A DNA stretch of 64,000 nt from Loripinus fragilis (taxonomy: Eukaryota > Mollusca > Bivalvia > Lucinida > Lucinidae), in assembly GCA_964019695.1 (NCBI GenBank), contig OZ026515.1:77612678-77676677 (forward strand), given 5' to 3'. The notes under the pieces were generated by a model that had not been told where the DNA came from, searched no databases, and saw only the letters and a list, made by a program, of their open reading frames with translations. Below, in pieces: positions 43,828 to 55,928 of this stretch. Within the stretch, counting starts at the first letter, position 1, and each line of letters starts with the position of its first letter. The position numbers and the translations under genes were made by a program.

Positions 43828-46800
43828 CTGGAAAAGAGGTAATTATTTCATAAAAATGATTTACAGTAAAACCTGTGTAAAATGGTCACTCTCAAAAAGA
43901 CCAAAAATGTTTTTCATGACATGGGAGCATTCTGCAAATAATTATAACCTTCATTAAGCTACCAGTTGTCATTAAGACTTGTGTTTTGTCTATTTTTGAG
44001 TGGATGTTTTACACAGGTTTTACTGTATAGTAAAAACCTATGCTAGTTCAATTCAATTTTTTTAGATACACTATATAGATTTAGAGAATACTCCTAATGT
44101 ACTTGACCTTTAACATGGAAGTACAACCCTAATTATGTGCCCAAACACAGTGGTTGACACTGTGACAAGTTATTCTTAAAATCAGGCAAAGCACTCCAAA
44201 GACAATATGACTGATCAGTGTGTGAAGTTATTGCTGATTTGTTTGTTTGATTTGATTCTTTATGTCCCATCAACAATCTGATACTTTTATTTTAAAATCG
44301 GATAGCATTGGCGGGTGGTGATGGGGTTAAATATTTGGACCATTAATAATAAAGATAACTGATATCTAGAACCTTCATACCTGACTGATGGCTGAAATAT
44401 GACCGTTTTTTAATACTGATAACTACAGTGGTATGTTTAGGACATTCATTTAGAAATGGATATTCCGTGTGCACAATTTAATAACCTGTGCAGACGAAAT
44501 GATAATCCGTGCAAATGGAATAATTATCCATGCAAACGGAATAATAATCCATGCAAATGGAATATTAATTCGTGCAAACGGAACAATAATCCATGCAAAC
44601 GGAATAATAATTTGTTCAAACGGAATAATAATCCATGCTAACGGAATGATAATTCGTTCAAACGGAATAATAATCGATGCTAACGGAATGATAATTCGTT
44701 TAAACGGAATAATAATCCATGCTAACGGAATAATAATTCGTTCAAACCGAATAATAATTCGTGCAAACGGAATAATAATCCATGCTAACGGAATAATAAT
44801 TCGTGAAAAACGGAATATTATTCCGTGCACTCAAACTAAGATTCCGAGCTCACGGAATAATAATTCGTGCGCACGAATTAATAATTCATTAAAACGAAAT
44901 AGATATCTAAGAGCTCGATTTAATAATCTATGAGCTCAAATAATAATCTGTGAATAAGGGTTATTATTCTATGTGCACGTTCTGCAAGTTGGATTTTAAA
45001 TCTGTTATAGCTCATCTGAGCATAGTGCTCAAAGTGAGCTACTGGGATCAGTCAATGTCTGTAGTTCATCGAGTGTGTCGTCAACAGCTTGAAATTGCAA
45101 CTCCTCAGTATACCACTGGACTAATTTTCACAGGAATATTCCCTCTTCAAAAGTAAACTTAATCCGTTAACATTTATAGGAAACTTTTAAGATACCCCCT
45201 GGAACCAATCGTCAGAATTGAATAAAATTTGGCAGGGATATTTCATCGATGACCCACTACAAAACAGATAAAACAAACTTGGTCCCTCAAAAACATGGCA
45301 GCCAGGGGGCGTGACCTTTGGCAGATAAGGAAACTGTTGGAATCTTCTCTAAAAGCGCTCATCATTTGCCAGAAATGGTGACAACCTTCCACAATAAAAG
45401 CTATAACGAATTTGATCCGTTGTAAAACATGGCAGCTTTTGTACCCGAATATAAGAGATATAAAGCCTTTGTATACCCTTTGTATACCAGAAACCCCTAA
45501 TTGGGTACTTTATCGAACAGGAAAGACCCAGATGAAATGCCACATGATGTGTCATTTCATCCGAGTCTGCACTGTTTGTTATGACAAAATCAATATTCAG
45601 AGAAAGAAGAGAAACTATTTCGGACAAATAATAACATACACTGCAAAAATAAGTGTAACCTTACACCAATTTGGTGGTAGCTTAATGGCCACCGATATTG
45701 GTGTTACCCTTCAACGGCTTTAAAATATGTTCTGTTTGATTGTATTGATAAGGAGAATAACTACAACAATAACAGGTAGAAATGTTGGGCTAAAGTTGTT
45801 TTAGTACGAAATTAAGTGTAAGTTTACATCAAAAGGGATTGCAACTCAGCTGCCACCTCTTTTGATATTAACTTGTAAGTATTTGTATGGTGTGTGACCT
45901 TATAATATGCATATACTCAATTGACTATCTACATGTATTTCATTGGTGTAGAAAGAGTTAAACATCTCCTCTGAAACCGTTGGTCTGAAGTGAACACATT
46001 TTAGCACAAAATAGCTAAAATGTTTTTTCTTAATGTAAATATGCATATGACTACCAGTGGGGCGTTGCTTATTCTGGCTAAGGAAACTTGAAAACATATC
46101 CTCTTAAATGGTTAATTACCTGGGTCAATGGCGCACTTAAAACTCAAATATGAATGCTTACAATTCAGAGCGGAACAAAATTACAGAAAAAACGAACACT
46201 CCTCCCGAACAATACATCACCAACAGCAAGTGTAAAAGAGCACCTAGCAGTCGAAATTGACAGTGGTTGATCCGCAATATTAATACCTAAGCTCAAAGCC
46301 TAAACATTAAACTGGGCAATGCCATGCAGCATCGTATATCGATTCCTGATCTTTATATTCTTCCTTACTTTGTCCAACTGGACTCCTGCAGGACGTCATA
46401 TAACTCAAATCAATCAATTTGTTGATTAAAATTCCAAAACGTTTGGTAGAAATTGTTTTTGGTGGCCTATAAACGAATGTGATCTGTCAAAAATACGTGT
46501 ATGTCAACAGAGGGCTTTGCCAGTTTCCATCAGATACATATACAAGAAGACATAAACTCAGGTGAGCGATGCATGGCCATTTGGCTTGTTTGTTATTATA
46601 TCAGAAGAATACACCACTCAATTGACCTAGATTGTTTAATTGTGCGCTCAAATAATTATATCGTGAAAACGGATTATTATCTCGTGCAAACGGTTTATTA
46701 TATCGAGCGCATGGATTCTTATTCCGTTTGTACGAATTATTAAATTGAGCGCTCAGCTTATTATTTCCTGGGCACGGAATATTATATCGTGCTAACGGAT

Positions 46801-49800
46801 TATTATTTCGTGATAACGGATTATTATATCGTGCGCACGGATTATTATATCCTTCTTTTGGATTGCCATCTCGTGCATACGAACTGGTATATAGTACACA
46901 CAGATTCATAGGCTATGCCATCAAATTATTATAACATTTGCATGGATAAAGATTTCGTGCGTGTTCGGAATATCAAATTGTGTGCACAGATTAGTAAATC
47001 ATGCGAACGGTTAAATAAATCGTTAGCATGGAGTGCTATTTCGTATGCACAGAGTATTTTTCCGTTTGAACAGCTTATTTAATCGTGCCCACGGAATATA
47101 TTTTCTAAAATGAAAATAAAGAATGTCCTAAAGGTACCACTATAGATAACTGATATTTGGGCTTAATTAAATCATAAAGACACCATATCCAGAACCCCCA
47201 TCATCACCCTCAAATTTCATCAAAAAACCTTGGCAGGTGTGTGTGTGTGTGAAGGGGGGGGGGGTCAATTAATTTACATAGTCTCCCCTGATAGATATGT
47301 CAATATACAATCAGTATTTTGGAGCAGAGTTTGGTCTTGTTACCTTTACAATTGGCGTAGACATTCATTCAGCAACAATGGTTATCAGAATATCTAAACG
47401 GAGATGACATCATATAAGCTCAAAGCTTACCGTCAAATCCTAGAAATATTGTACGCATGTATCATAATCATAATACTGTAAAAGCCAATAATATGTTAAA
47501 GTTACTGTGAATAAAATATTGCTTAAACCAAATGGTGTAGACCCTAATAAAATGCCATGTTTTGGGGCATTACATCTGAGTCTTCACTAATTGTCAAAGT
47601 ATGTTTTAGGTAAGACCCCAGTATACATGTACAAAATCATTTCTAAATTTCTATGAATACAGGAGTTTGTCTGCAGAAACAACAACACTAAACCAGGGGT
47701 GTGGGAAAAGCAAAAGTTTATACTTGCCCAGGGTCAAGTAAATTACCATATGGTTCTTGTCCATACAAAGTTTTACTTGTCCCATATAAAAAAAAAACAG
47801 ATAATGCACAAAGATCTGTGTGAGCCCTCAAAGTGCTTAAACAATATACATGTATACGTAAATTCCTTTATAAACAGTATGAAACCAGACATAAGCTATT
47901 AAAAACAGTTTAGATCCAGATCAGCTGGCTTCTTCATCAGGATCCACACTGTTTTCTACACCACATGCATGCATTCATAATAATTACCAAATATGAAATA
48001 TAGAATTAAACATTTATTTTAACTTGTCCCAGGACATGAAATAGAAATTTCTTACTTGTCCGGAATGAAGGGGACCAGGTCAGACAAGTCTCAGTGACTA
48101 GACACTTACTGTTTCTCTTCTTTTGTTCATATTCTTTGTTTAACATTTCAGCGAGATGAATCTGTGTCTTGTCTTGAATCAAAGATTTCACAAGTTCGTC
48201 AAATCCTTTAGGAACTTTCTTGCTCAAAATGTCTATTAAAAGATGAGTTTTCTGTTTAGTTGATATTTCAGCTTCAATCAGTTCTTCATCATCTCGACTC
48301 AACACATACCTGTCCCAAAGAAATGTAAGATCGAATATTATACAGTTATTTCATGCCTGTTTGTAGTATAGTCAAAACTATTACCTCGAGATGCTGTGGA
48401 CAACCTGATGCACTATTGCACGAGGCCGAACCGTACGCGCATCGTAGTCGTGCATGTCAATAAGCTCCCGTGTGTTTTTAACAGGGAAGCGGGAAACCAG
48501 GCCATGGTATAGTGCCAGTCAATATCTTTATTTATTGACTGGTCAATAGTTCAGTGACTCATGACAAAGTAAAAATAGACAATTACTTTGTATATAGACG
48601 GTTGGGTAATAACGATACTTAAGTCAGAGATGTGGAACTTGTCGGATCTGGTCCCATTTCATTGAGGACAAGTTAAAAAATTATATTTTCTTGTTCTAGG
48701 AAAAAGTTAATGCAATTTTGTATTTCATTTTTAATTTATTATTATGAACTCACAATGCTATCTTGTCCCTGGGCGAGTATAAAATTTTGCTATTTCCACA
48801 CCCCTGCTTAAGTAATAAGTGCAGATGAATATACACTTTTAACAATTTATCTACAAGTGTCGTCTGCTGATAAACTTTAAAAGCAGTTTGGATGCTGATC
48901 AGGCCCAACAAAATGTCAGGTCTGATCTGGATCCAACCTGTTTGAAACTCTAATGATATTCGTGAAAGAATTTTTCAAATAGGTTGATTTTGAAAAAAAA
49001 GGCAGACAGCAAAAATGCATGCAAAGATTTCTAAGTAGGCAAAGATTTATAAAAAATTTATAAAAGTTATACAATTACAATGATTTTATTTGCAACAGAA
49101 ACATTCACATTAATGGTTGTGGCAAACATATAAAAAAAACAACAGCAAATGACATGAAAATAAGCTGAAAACCATACATGTACCTTTATGAGCAGTGGTC
49201 AGACAACGCATGTTATAGAGACTATCAAGTTATACAGCACCATGCGTTGAGAAACAGCAGATGTAATACATGTATAAGAATAGAAGTCAACCTTATTGAT
49301 TTGTTTGTTTGTTTGATTTGATTCTTTACGCCCCATCAACAACCTTTCAGTTAGAAAGGGACAGGTCTTCCTGGGTTGAACCAGTACTAAGCTAGGATTA
49401 TTGTGCTTGCTCAAGGACACAACGCAGTGACACTGGTGAGGCTCGAACCTGAGGCCCCTCGGTCTCGAGTCAAGCACTCTACCACTGAGCCACTGCGCTC
49501 CCCAACCTCATTGAAGTCTCATCACTCAAGCTTATGTTGTATGCATTATCTTCTAGCTATCTTGAAAACAGAAATTTTTCCCTCAAATAAAGTTCTTAAA
49601 CATATTTTATTGACTTGGCCATACTCTTTTTTACTGAAGTTTTGGCCTAAATTTTACAATTACTGAATTTTTCGCCTTAATTTTACCGATTTCAGAGGTA
49701 CCCATTGAGCTTCTCATAAATGAAGCTGATTAAATTGGATTTTAATTACTTTATTAATAATATTCATATTTTGGAACACTACCTAACAAAAACAGTACCT

Positions 49801-52800
49801 GGTTAATTTGGCATGCTTTTTTGTCATCTGCTGATTTTTTATTCAAAATTAACGTTTCAAAAAATCTTTCAGTAATATTAAGTGCACCAGTCATTTGTAA
49901 CCATGGCCCCCACCCCATGCCACTGAGCAGGGCAGGTGATAGCAGAGCAAATGTGCTGCATTTTTACTTACGCATTGTCCTCACAGTGTGGGGGAAATGC
50001 ATTTGATTTCATATTATAATCTAAGTAAACAGGGCAGTGCAATGTAAAACAGCAGACTACGGGGGGAAACTGCCTTGGTTTTACCAGCTAGCTGTCCCTG
50101 CAGGGTGGGGTTATAGCTGGGAATTGCTGGAGGAAAAGTCGAAGTCAACACTGTTCCCTGGGGCTGGGGTGGAGTGGGTGGTTACAAACGACTGGTGCAT
50201 AGGCAACATAGTCAAACATTTTGGATCCAAATAAGGCCCAATATTTCTTCGGGCCTGATCTGGATCCAAACTGTTTGCAAAGGTTATTACATGTAATTCT
50301 TTGCATGCTGGGTAATTTTTCATACATGACCAAATTTGAGTACATTTAGATAAAAGTGATAAAACCATCTCAAGGTGCTAAGGTGCACAACCCACTTTAT
50401 TCACTATGGCATTTTTTAAACACTAAACCGTTTGAAAAAGGGATTTAAAAAAAAAAGATTTCAGCAAACCAGATCACTTCAAATGAGATAAAACATTGCA
50501 AGTGTTTCAGTAAGAGTTGGAGTCTTACATCTCATTCTCATATTCATATATTGGTGATGTATTTCTGTTGTGAAGATTTGTTTTAGTGCAGACCCAGGTG
50601 AAATACTGCATTATGTGTCATTTCATTGGGGTTTTCACTGTTTGTCAATTAAAGTATGTGTACATAGAATGCGTAAAGTCAAACTTCATGACATTCTTGG
50701 TCATGCAATTTTTACAACATTTACCTTGAGTTGATATTTATTTTATAGAAAATAGTTTGAACTGTAAGGTGAGAATAAGATAACTTACTTTGATCTAAGG
50801 TAAGGATAATGGTCCTTTGGTGTTAAACATCGACAAAGATCTGGCCTCCTCTCATTCAGCACCTTAAACAAAGTACAAAAAAACATTGTTAGCTCCATCC
50901 CCATTGTTCCCATTGCATGTAGGGGTGCAACATATTCTTCCAATTATTTTTTTTTTTTAGAATTTATCAAATAAAAAGTTCGGGAACACCGTCTCCTGCA
51001 AAGAGCACTCTATGGAATTGGTGTACGACTACAGTTGTTTGGTACAATGCAGCGTGATCCAACTAACAAACAAACTCCGTCATTGGAAAAGCATGCTCAC
51101 CCACCAAGGGTGGTTTATTGCTTATAAGGCTACCTCGACTCGTATCACAGACAACAGGGGTTGTAATTTGCACATCTAATATGTTGCATCTAGGTATTAT
51201 ACTTATGTGACTGTGCACCATCACAACTTGAGGTCACAACAGCTGATTCTATGAACACAGAGGCAAAACACGCTAATAATTAACCCTTAATTTAGCGCCA
51301 CCTATAATTTGCAGCAGATGACAATTACAAATTTTGACACTTTTTCAAAAATAACAAATAAGGCATATTTAAGGGTTAACCTTAAAGCGCCAATCACAAC
51401 TGCAACAGACGACAATTTTTGTGACATCTTTCCGAATTTTGAAAGAAATAAGGCATGATATTTCATGAGAATCAACTGCCAGCAAACAGTTCTCATGAAA
51501 TATCATGTCTTATTTGTTATTTTTGAAAAAACAGCAAAATTTGAAATTGTCATCTGCTGCAAAGTATAGGTGGCGCTTTATGGGTTAAGAGTGAAATGAA
51601 CACAATGAAAAGAAACAGTCAAATCATGGAATGCAAAGCTATACCTTTCAGTCTTGTCTTTGGTTAGTCAATGTCGGTTTACTGTTGTGGCCCATAACTA
51701 CGTAACAACCATAGTCTTATACTGATTCCATACAGTGAAGCTTTGAGCAGTGAAGAGAGCTGAACGAACATCAATTAAAACAGTGATTTCACAGGAAAAC
51801 TATGCCCCCCAATTGTAAATAGATCAAGAGATAGACTTCGGAAACTAGCTATTTTGGTCAAAATTTGACATTTCAAAATACTGGTGTGACCTTGAAAATG
51901 AGATGAAGGTCACCAAAATCTTATCAAGTCTTTCCCATATCCCAACAATTTGATTTTGCGAGTTTGGTCACCCACTGATTTAGAAGAAAGAGTGCGGGAA
52001 ACGCTGATTTTTATAGTCTTTATAGGATTGTGACCTTGAAAATTAGGTCAAAGTCCCAAATCTAATCAACTCTTTACTGTGTCACAATACAATATACATT
52101 AAAGTTTGACCAGAAACCATCATTCCAGTCTTTATAGATGGTGACTTTGAAAATGAGGTGAAGGTCACCAAAATCTAATCAACTCATTTTTAGTCACAAT
52201 GATACAATATATAAAGTTTGGCCACAAGCCTTCATTCGTATTCAAGAAATAACATGTGGGAATGCTATTTTGGTCAAACTTTGACATTTCAAAGTGCTCT
52301 TGTGACCTTTAACATATTCAGGTGAAGGTCACCATTAAAGTTAATTAACTCTTTCCGACTCCCAACAATATATCTATGCAATCTTGGTCTAAATTCACCC
52401 ACTGATTCAGGAAAGAAGCTTAGTAATGAGGACATGATCCGTATCAAAATTAATATGTCAAAAACATACATGCCTTAAACTGTGGACTGCAATCTGTGAG
52501 ATAAACCAAATTCTTTAAATTCTGTGAAATTTTTCACAAAAATCCCTTTGGAACTCCCCCACAAATACCAAAAAGTTTTTTTATTTTAATGTAAGTGATA
52601 AAAACAATAAAGTGTGATTTATGATTACTTCTAAAAAAAAAGTTATAAAATGTGTTTTTGGATGGTTGGAAAATTCTGTGAGAGTTGAAAATCTTATGGA
52701 AATTGGGTTTCAGATGGGCCAAATTCTGTGAGATTTTATCTCACAATGTAATGTATTGCATGTATGCAAAAATTAATTCTGGCAAAAGGTATAAAAGAAA

Positions 52801-55246
52801 CACTGACTTGACAGGAAATTGAATTTAGCTAAATTGAAAAAGTGTTTCATTTGTCAAGCAATTACCATAATTTGCATTTTGTAATTATGTCTATGGAAAT
52901 GGGGATTCTTAGACACAACCTCTACTATTGGCAATTACTGTGAATTATATTCCAGCGTGATACCGCATAACTATAGACTTACCAATTTAGCCAATGCTTT
53001 TATGAGGTCTTTAACTTACTTCCCAGCCATAATACTGCTACTGTAAAATTTGCCGCACATTTTCATACAGGTATAGTTACAGGTACACAATAGTGTGAAA
53101 ATCCACCTCTAAATCATTTTTATTATATACAAAGTAATGAAATACAAAAAAATATTGATTAAATATAATGCATATTTTAAAAAAAGCTGTATTTCACAGC
53201 CGTGAGACTATAAAAGCTGTATTTTCACTGCAGTGAAAATATAAGTTGTATTTCACGGGTGAAATTGGATGTCCTCTGCTTTCTCCATTGACTTCCTTGA
53301 GCCCACTTCAGATTTTCAAACGCCTGTAACTTTCTTATTAGTGGACAAAAACACAAAGTGTGGGGATTCATTTTCTTAGTGAGACCACAAGAAAAATTTT
53401 GGTAAATATATTGTCAGGGTTTGCTGAAATTTTCACTTTTTCTACTCCTGCTCTTATGGTTTCCTTTTGGCCATCATTGTACACTATGCAACATCATCAT
53501 TAATATGACGCAATGTGCGAACGTGTATGACATCATTTACTGCAAAAAATCTGTTACGCTTAAAATTGTATATAATAAAAAGAAAATTCAAATTTTTGTC
53601 ATGAATATGCCATTTATTTCATCTTGTGAAGCGAGAAAATGTATATTTCATTCGTGGCTTCGCCACTCCTGAAATATGCATTTTTTGCTTCACTCGATGA
53701 AATAAATGGCATATTCATTCAAAAAATTTGAATATCCTCTATATATGATTGTCTATGCGCATGACTTGCCATGACTATTATACAATACAAGGTATAGTTA
53801 CAGGTACACAATATTTTGAAAATCCACCTCTTAATTATTATAGTCTATGCGCATGACTTACCATGACTATTATACAATACAAAAGATTTTATTCAGCATT
53901 AAACATATAATAGCCTACTATTATTAATTTTCATTTTGTGTGCTTGTCTGGAGAAATTGTAAAAAAATTCAAAAACATATCTAGGACAAAATAGTGTTCT
54001 TTAAATGATATTCTCTCAAAATGATGAATCAGCCTTATCTAAGATGCAGCTACCGTTACAGAAAGGAAAAAGTAGTGGCTCCATTAATCCACTATATAAT
54101 TCTGTAGCCACAACTGCAAGCCAGAAACAAGCCAATCATAGCGGCTATTCCAGCTATAATTTAACCTTTGATATCATCAATATAAATAAATATATCAATG
54201 GTAAAAAAATGAAATCATTTTATTGCCAAAAGGATAAGACCATTAAAGCCACTAGAAAGAGCCACTTCTTGTTGTATTATAAATGAGTGCTCATGTTTTA
54301 TTGAAATTATCAAACGAGTTTGGGAAAAGAGATAAAATGTGAGGCTTGCCGAGCATTTAACTCTTTTTCGCAACGAGTTTAACAAATTCGATAATACAAG
54401 AGCACGAATGTTAGATTCTATTTATCATAAGACATTAAAATTACTTTGAAGTCTCATTTTTGAAGCAAAAATGTTATAATTTTGTCATTATGTATGTAAC
54501 ATTGTTATTGACGCAATAATGTTTCCCAAAAATCTGTAAACAACTAGTGGTTTATCGATTTTATTGCATGGCATTATTTCACTCTCAGACACGACTTCAT
54601 ATGATAAACTGCTATTATATTATATAGTGACCCTGTCGCCGCAACTTGGAGCCAAAAACTGAAGATTTCCATACGACTGAACCTTTATCACTCCTCTGAG
54701 CAGTATAAAAATGTATGACCCGAGGAAATGCCATAATAATGAACATACTACAGACCAGCCCACAGCACCATAAGGATGACAAAGAACACAGCCACATAAC
54801 AGCAAGAAGACAAAGTAAAGCAACCAGCTCTCTTTTCCTCCGCCTAGAAATAGATAGGAATAGAGCCACCACCTTAGAACGGACAGCAGTGGAAGCTATT
54901 GGGGGGGGGGGGGTGCTTAAATACATCTGGAACAAACTCTTCCCCCTTGATTCATAGTCCTAGGTATGTCTATATTAGTTTATTCAGTTATGAGTTGAAA
55001 TTATACTAACCCCACTCTGAAAACCATTTGTCAATAGAAAAGTCATCCCAAGCAAATCTATATTCATGTGGCAACCAAAGCCGCTGGCCAAAACATTAAA
55101 GTAATTTGGATGTCCATTTTTATGAAAAATAGACCCATATTCCAAAACAATATTTAAAGTCAATGAACATAAAAGTTTCTATGTGACAAAAATGGTAAAA
55201 GTGTGTGATGTCTTACCTGAAACTTCCAGAGCTTTTCCTCCTCCAT
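43622..55246 (-). CDS. BCL10: BCL10-like CARD adaptor, whole gene, 4 exons
   Basis: BCL10 links CARD-coiled-coil scaffolds to MALT1, forming CARD filaments in the cytoplasm that activate NF-kB. Exons 55246-55217, 50862-50789, 48309-48110 and 43827-43622 join with phases 0, 2 and 1 into a 510-nt frame of 169 residues. Residues 1-101 form one CARD. LNERRPDLCRCLTPKDHYPYL covers the first helices. YVLSRDDEELIEAE matches the BCL10 LSRED block, and PKGFDELVKSLIQDKTQIHL matches its late helices. The 67-residue tail has SP and TP sites but is much shorter than in vertebrate BCL10, whose usual length is about 233, and no MALT1-type cleavage site is recognisable. All splice sites are GT/AG. Another single-CARD adaptor is the main alternative. 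Introns 2 and 3 are crowded with MITEs and a foldback transposon. Confidence 0.8.
43864..44025. mobile_element. Mariner-type MITE (CAGTAAAACCTGT)
   Basis: Perfect inverted CAGTAAAACCTGTGTAAAA ends flanked by TA (43862-43863 and 44026-44027). Located just upstream of the BCL10-like exon 4 acceptor, in intron 3. Confidence 0.72.
44228..44278 (-). mobile_element. SINE tail fragment
   Basis: Minus-strand GTTGATGGGACATAAAGAAT followed by the CAAA tail, as in 49297-49505. Confidence 0.4.
44457..44965 (+). repeat. 21-bp tandem array, left arm of FB-2
   Basis: Unit close to CGGAATAATAATCCATGCAAA, with 20-24 copies. Confidence 0.85.
46635..47095 (-). repeat. 21-bp tandem array, right arm of FB-2
   Basis: Units such as CGTGCAAACGGATTATTATAT, more diverged than the left arm. 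Confidence 0.75.
47694..48093 (+). mobile_element. hAT-like MITE, truncated or rearranged copy
   Basis: Begins CAGGGGTGTGGGAAAAGC and shares its inner blocks (ACTTGTCC, GGGACCAGGTCAGACAAGT) with the reverse complement of 48625-48806. The right terminus is lost. Confidence 0.55.
48110..48309 (-). CDS. BCL10: BCL10-like exon 3 (CARD core)
   Basis: 200 nt with acceptor GGGACAG and donor GTAAGT. It codes residues 36-101, the bulk of the CARD from YVLSRDDEEL to NKEYEQKKRN. hAT-like MITE copies in opposite orientation lie on both sides; the left one comes within about 20 bp of the donor. Confidence 0.88.
48625..48806. mobile_element. hAT-like MITE, 182 bp
   Basis: Inverted ends CAGAGATGTGGAA and CAGGGGTGTGGAA. 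CTTAAGT is duplicated at 48618-48624 and 48807-48813. CAGGG-type ends and a 7-8-bp duplication fit hAT. Confidence 0.65.
49297..49505 (-). mobile_element. tRNA-derived SINE, best-preserved copy
   Basis: Minus strand begins GGGGAGCGCAGTGGCTCAGT. A-box TGGCTCAGTGG and B-box GGTTCGAGCCT are intact. The body has CCTTGAGCAAG and GTACTGGTTCAACCCAGG, and the tail is repeated CAAA/AATC. It lies in BCL10-like intron 2. Confidence 0.75.
49883..50199. mobile_element. MITE with TGCACCAGTC inverted ends, copy 1
   Basis: Ends TGCACCAGTCATTTGTAACC and, inverted, TGCACCAGTCGTTTGTAACC. Flanks TAAG/TAGG. Located in BCL10-like intron 2. Confidence 0.7.
50789..50862 (-). CDS. BCL10: BCL10-like exon 2
   Basis: 74 nt with acceptor TTTAAG and donor GTAAGT. 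It codes CARD residues 11-34 and two bases of Lys35. Only the frame continuing exon 1 is open, and the phase-2 end is completed exactly by the first base of exon 3. Confidence 0.8.
51284..51584. mobile_element. piggyBac-like MITE
   Basis: TTAA on both sides (51280-51283 and 51585-51588) and inverted ends CCCTTAATTTAGCGCCACCT and CCCATAAAGCGCCACCTATA. Inside lie a second palindrome (51430-51520) and an extra internal end GTTAACCTTAAAGCGCC (about 51375). Confidence 0.72.
51880..52400 (+). repeat. Degenerate tandem repeat, about 110-160-bp unit x4
   Basis: Marked by GACCTTGAAAATGAGGTGAA and GGTCACCAAAATCTAATCAA at about 51890, 52028, 52141 and 52301. Confidence 0.65.
53565..53737. repeat. Foldback palindrome with GGCTTCGCCACTCC core
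   Basis: Arms ATATGCCATTTATTTCATC and its inverse. Outer pair AAATTCAAATTTTT/AAAAAATTTGAAT. Confidence 0.7.
53749..53886 (+). repeat. Short tandem duplication
   Basis: GTCTATGCGCATGACTTGCC plus 20 more bases, repeated 93 bp apart. An intervening GGTATAGTTACAGGTACACA also occurs at 53069. Confidence 0.65.
54290..54440. repeat. Foldback palindrome with GGCTTGCCGAGC core
   Basis: Imperfect arms (GTGCTCATGTTTTATTGAAA and inverse). The outer ATTCTATTTATC and the core are shared with 19016-19180. Confidence 0.65.
55217..55246 (-). CDS. BCL10: BCL10-like exon 1 (coding part)
   Basis: Codes MEEEKLWKFQ from the ATG at 55246, followed by donor GTAAGA (phase 0). The exon is too short to detect alone. 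It is supported because it reads directly into the CARD helix encoded by exon 2. The flank upstream contains an ETS-like CTTCCTGG at about 55290. Confidence 0.72.
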
Positions 55247-55928
55247 CTTACATTACAAATCTTACAAAAATTCCCTCTTCTTTACACAACTTCCTGGTTT
55301 ACTACCCTTTTGTAAAATGATAACTCCTTAAGTCTTAAACCATTAAAATTCAATTGGATTATCTCTCTTTGAATAGTCATTCTTGTTTTTAGGCTCTTGA
55401 ATGGAACATATTTTTTTTCTTTAGATTTATTTGTGATTTGGGAAAAATCTACAGCTCCTGTATATTATTACAAAATAATGTTCATGTCAGTGGATGCGAA
55501 CAGCTTAAACTATTCCAACTTTCAGGAGGAGCAGTCTGATCTGCACATAGTCAAACAGCTATACCGTTGGTTCTAAACTTAAGTACACACTTTCCAGATC
55601 AGAAGTTTTACAACTGTTGCTGATTTTATCTGACACCTCCAGTGCAGTTCTTATTTAGCTCTTTGTATGCTGGGTATTTTTTCATGAATATTTTTTGTTG
55701 TTGTCTGCAGATATTTTTCAACATTACTTTTTTCTTTCAGGAGTAACATCACTCAGTGTGTCCAACAGCTTTGATCAAGATCAGGCCCAACATTCTGTTT
55801 GGCCTGATCTGGGTCCACACTGTTTGCAAAAATCATCCGCAGACAACACAATTTTCCACTAGCAGGCAATGAGCTAGATGACATATTTTTCTACATCATA
55901 TAAAAACAGTGAATATCCCACTATTAAA

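Larger units (their letters stand above)
44422..47148. mobile_element. Foldback-type transposon with 21-bp-repeat arms (FB-2)
   Basis: Outer ends are inverted: ACTACAGTGGTATGTTTAGG on the left and, on the other strand, CTATAGTGGTACCTTTAGG on the right, both continuing into GACATTC. Arms to about 44965 and from about 46635 are 21-bp tandem arrays. ACTGATA at 44415-44421 and 47149-47155 may be a 7-bp target duplication. The middle holds a dispersed repeat bounded by AGCTCATCTGAGC and CTCAGGTGAGCG. Located in BCL10-like intron 3. Confidence 0.6.
52401..55216. other. BCL10-like intron 1, largely plain sequence
   Basis: Only the foldback and duplications listed separately. Frames at 54615-54957 lack motifs. 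Confidence 0.45.

Noticed and set aside
44450..44933. Open frames of 126-154 codons on both strands
   Set aside because: Same artefact from the second 21-bp array (IIIPFAWIIIPF-type periodic peptides).
48006..48109. Extension of the CARD exon frame to a stop at 48006
   Set aside because: A strong GTAAGT donor at 48109 precedes it, the extension enters a MITE, and exon 4 continues the frame in phase.
54615..54957. Frames of 67-106 codons on both strands upstream of the CARD exons
   Set aside because: No recognised domain or splice support; they cross a G run and lie inside BCL10-like intron 1.
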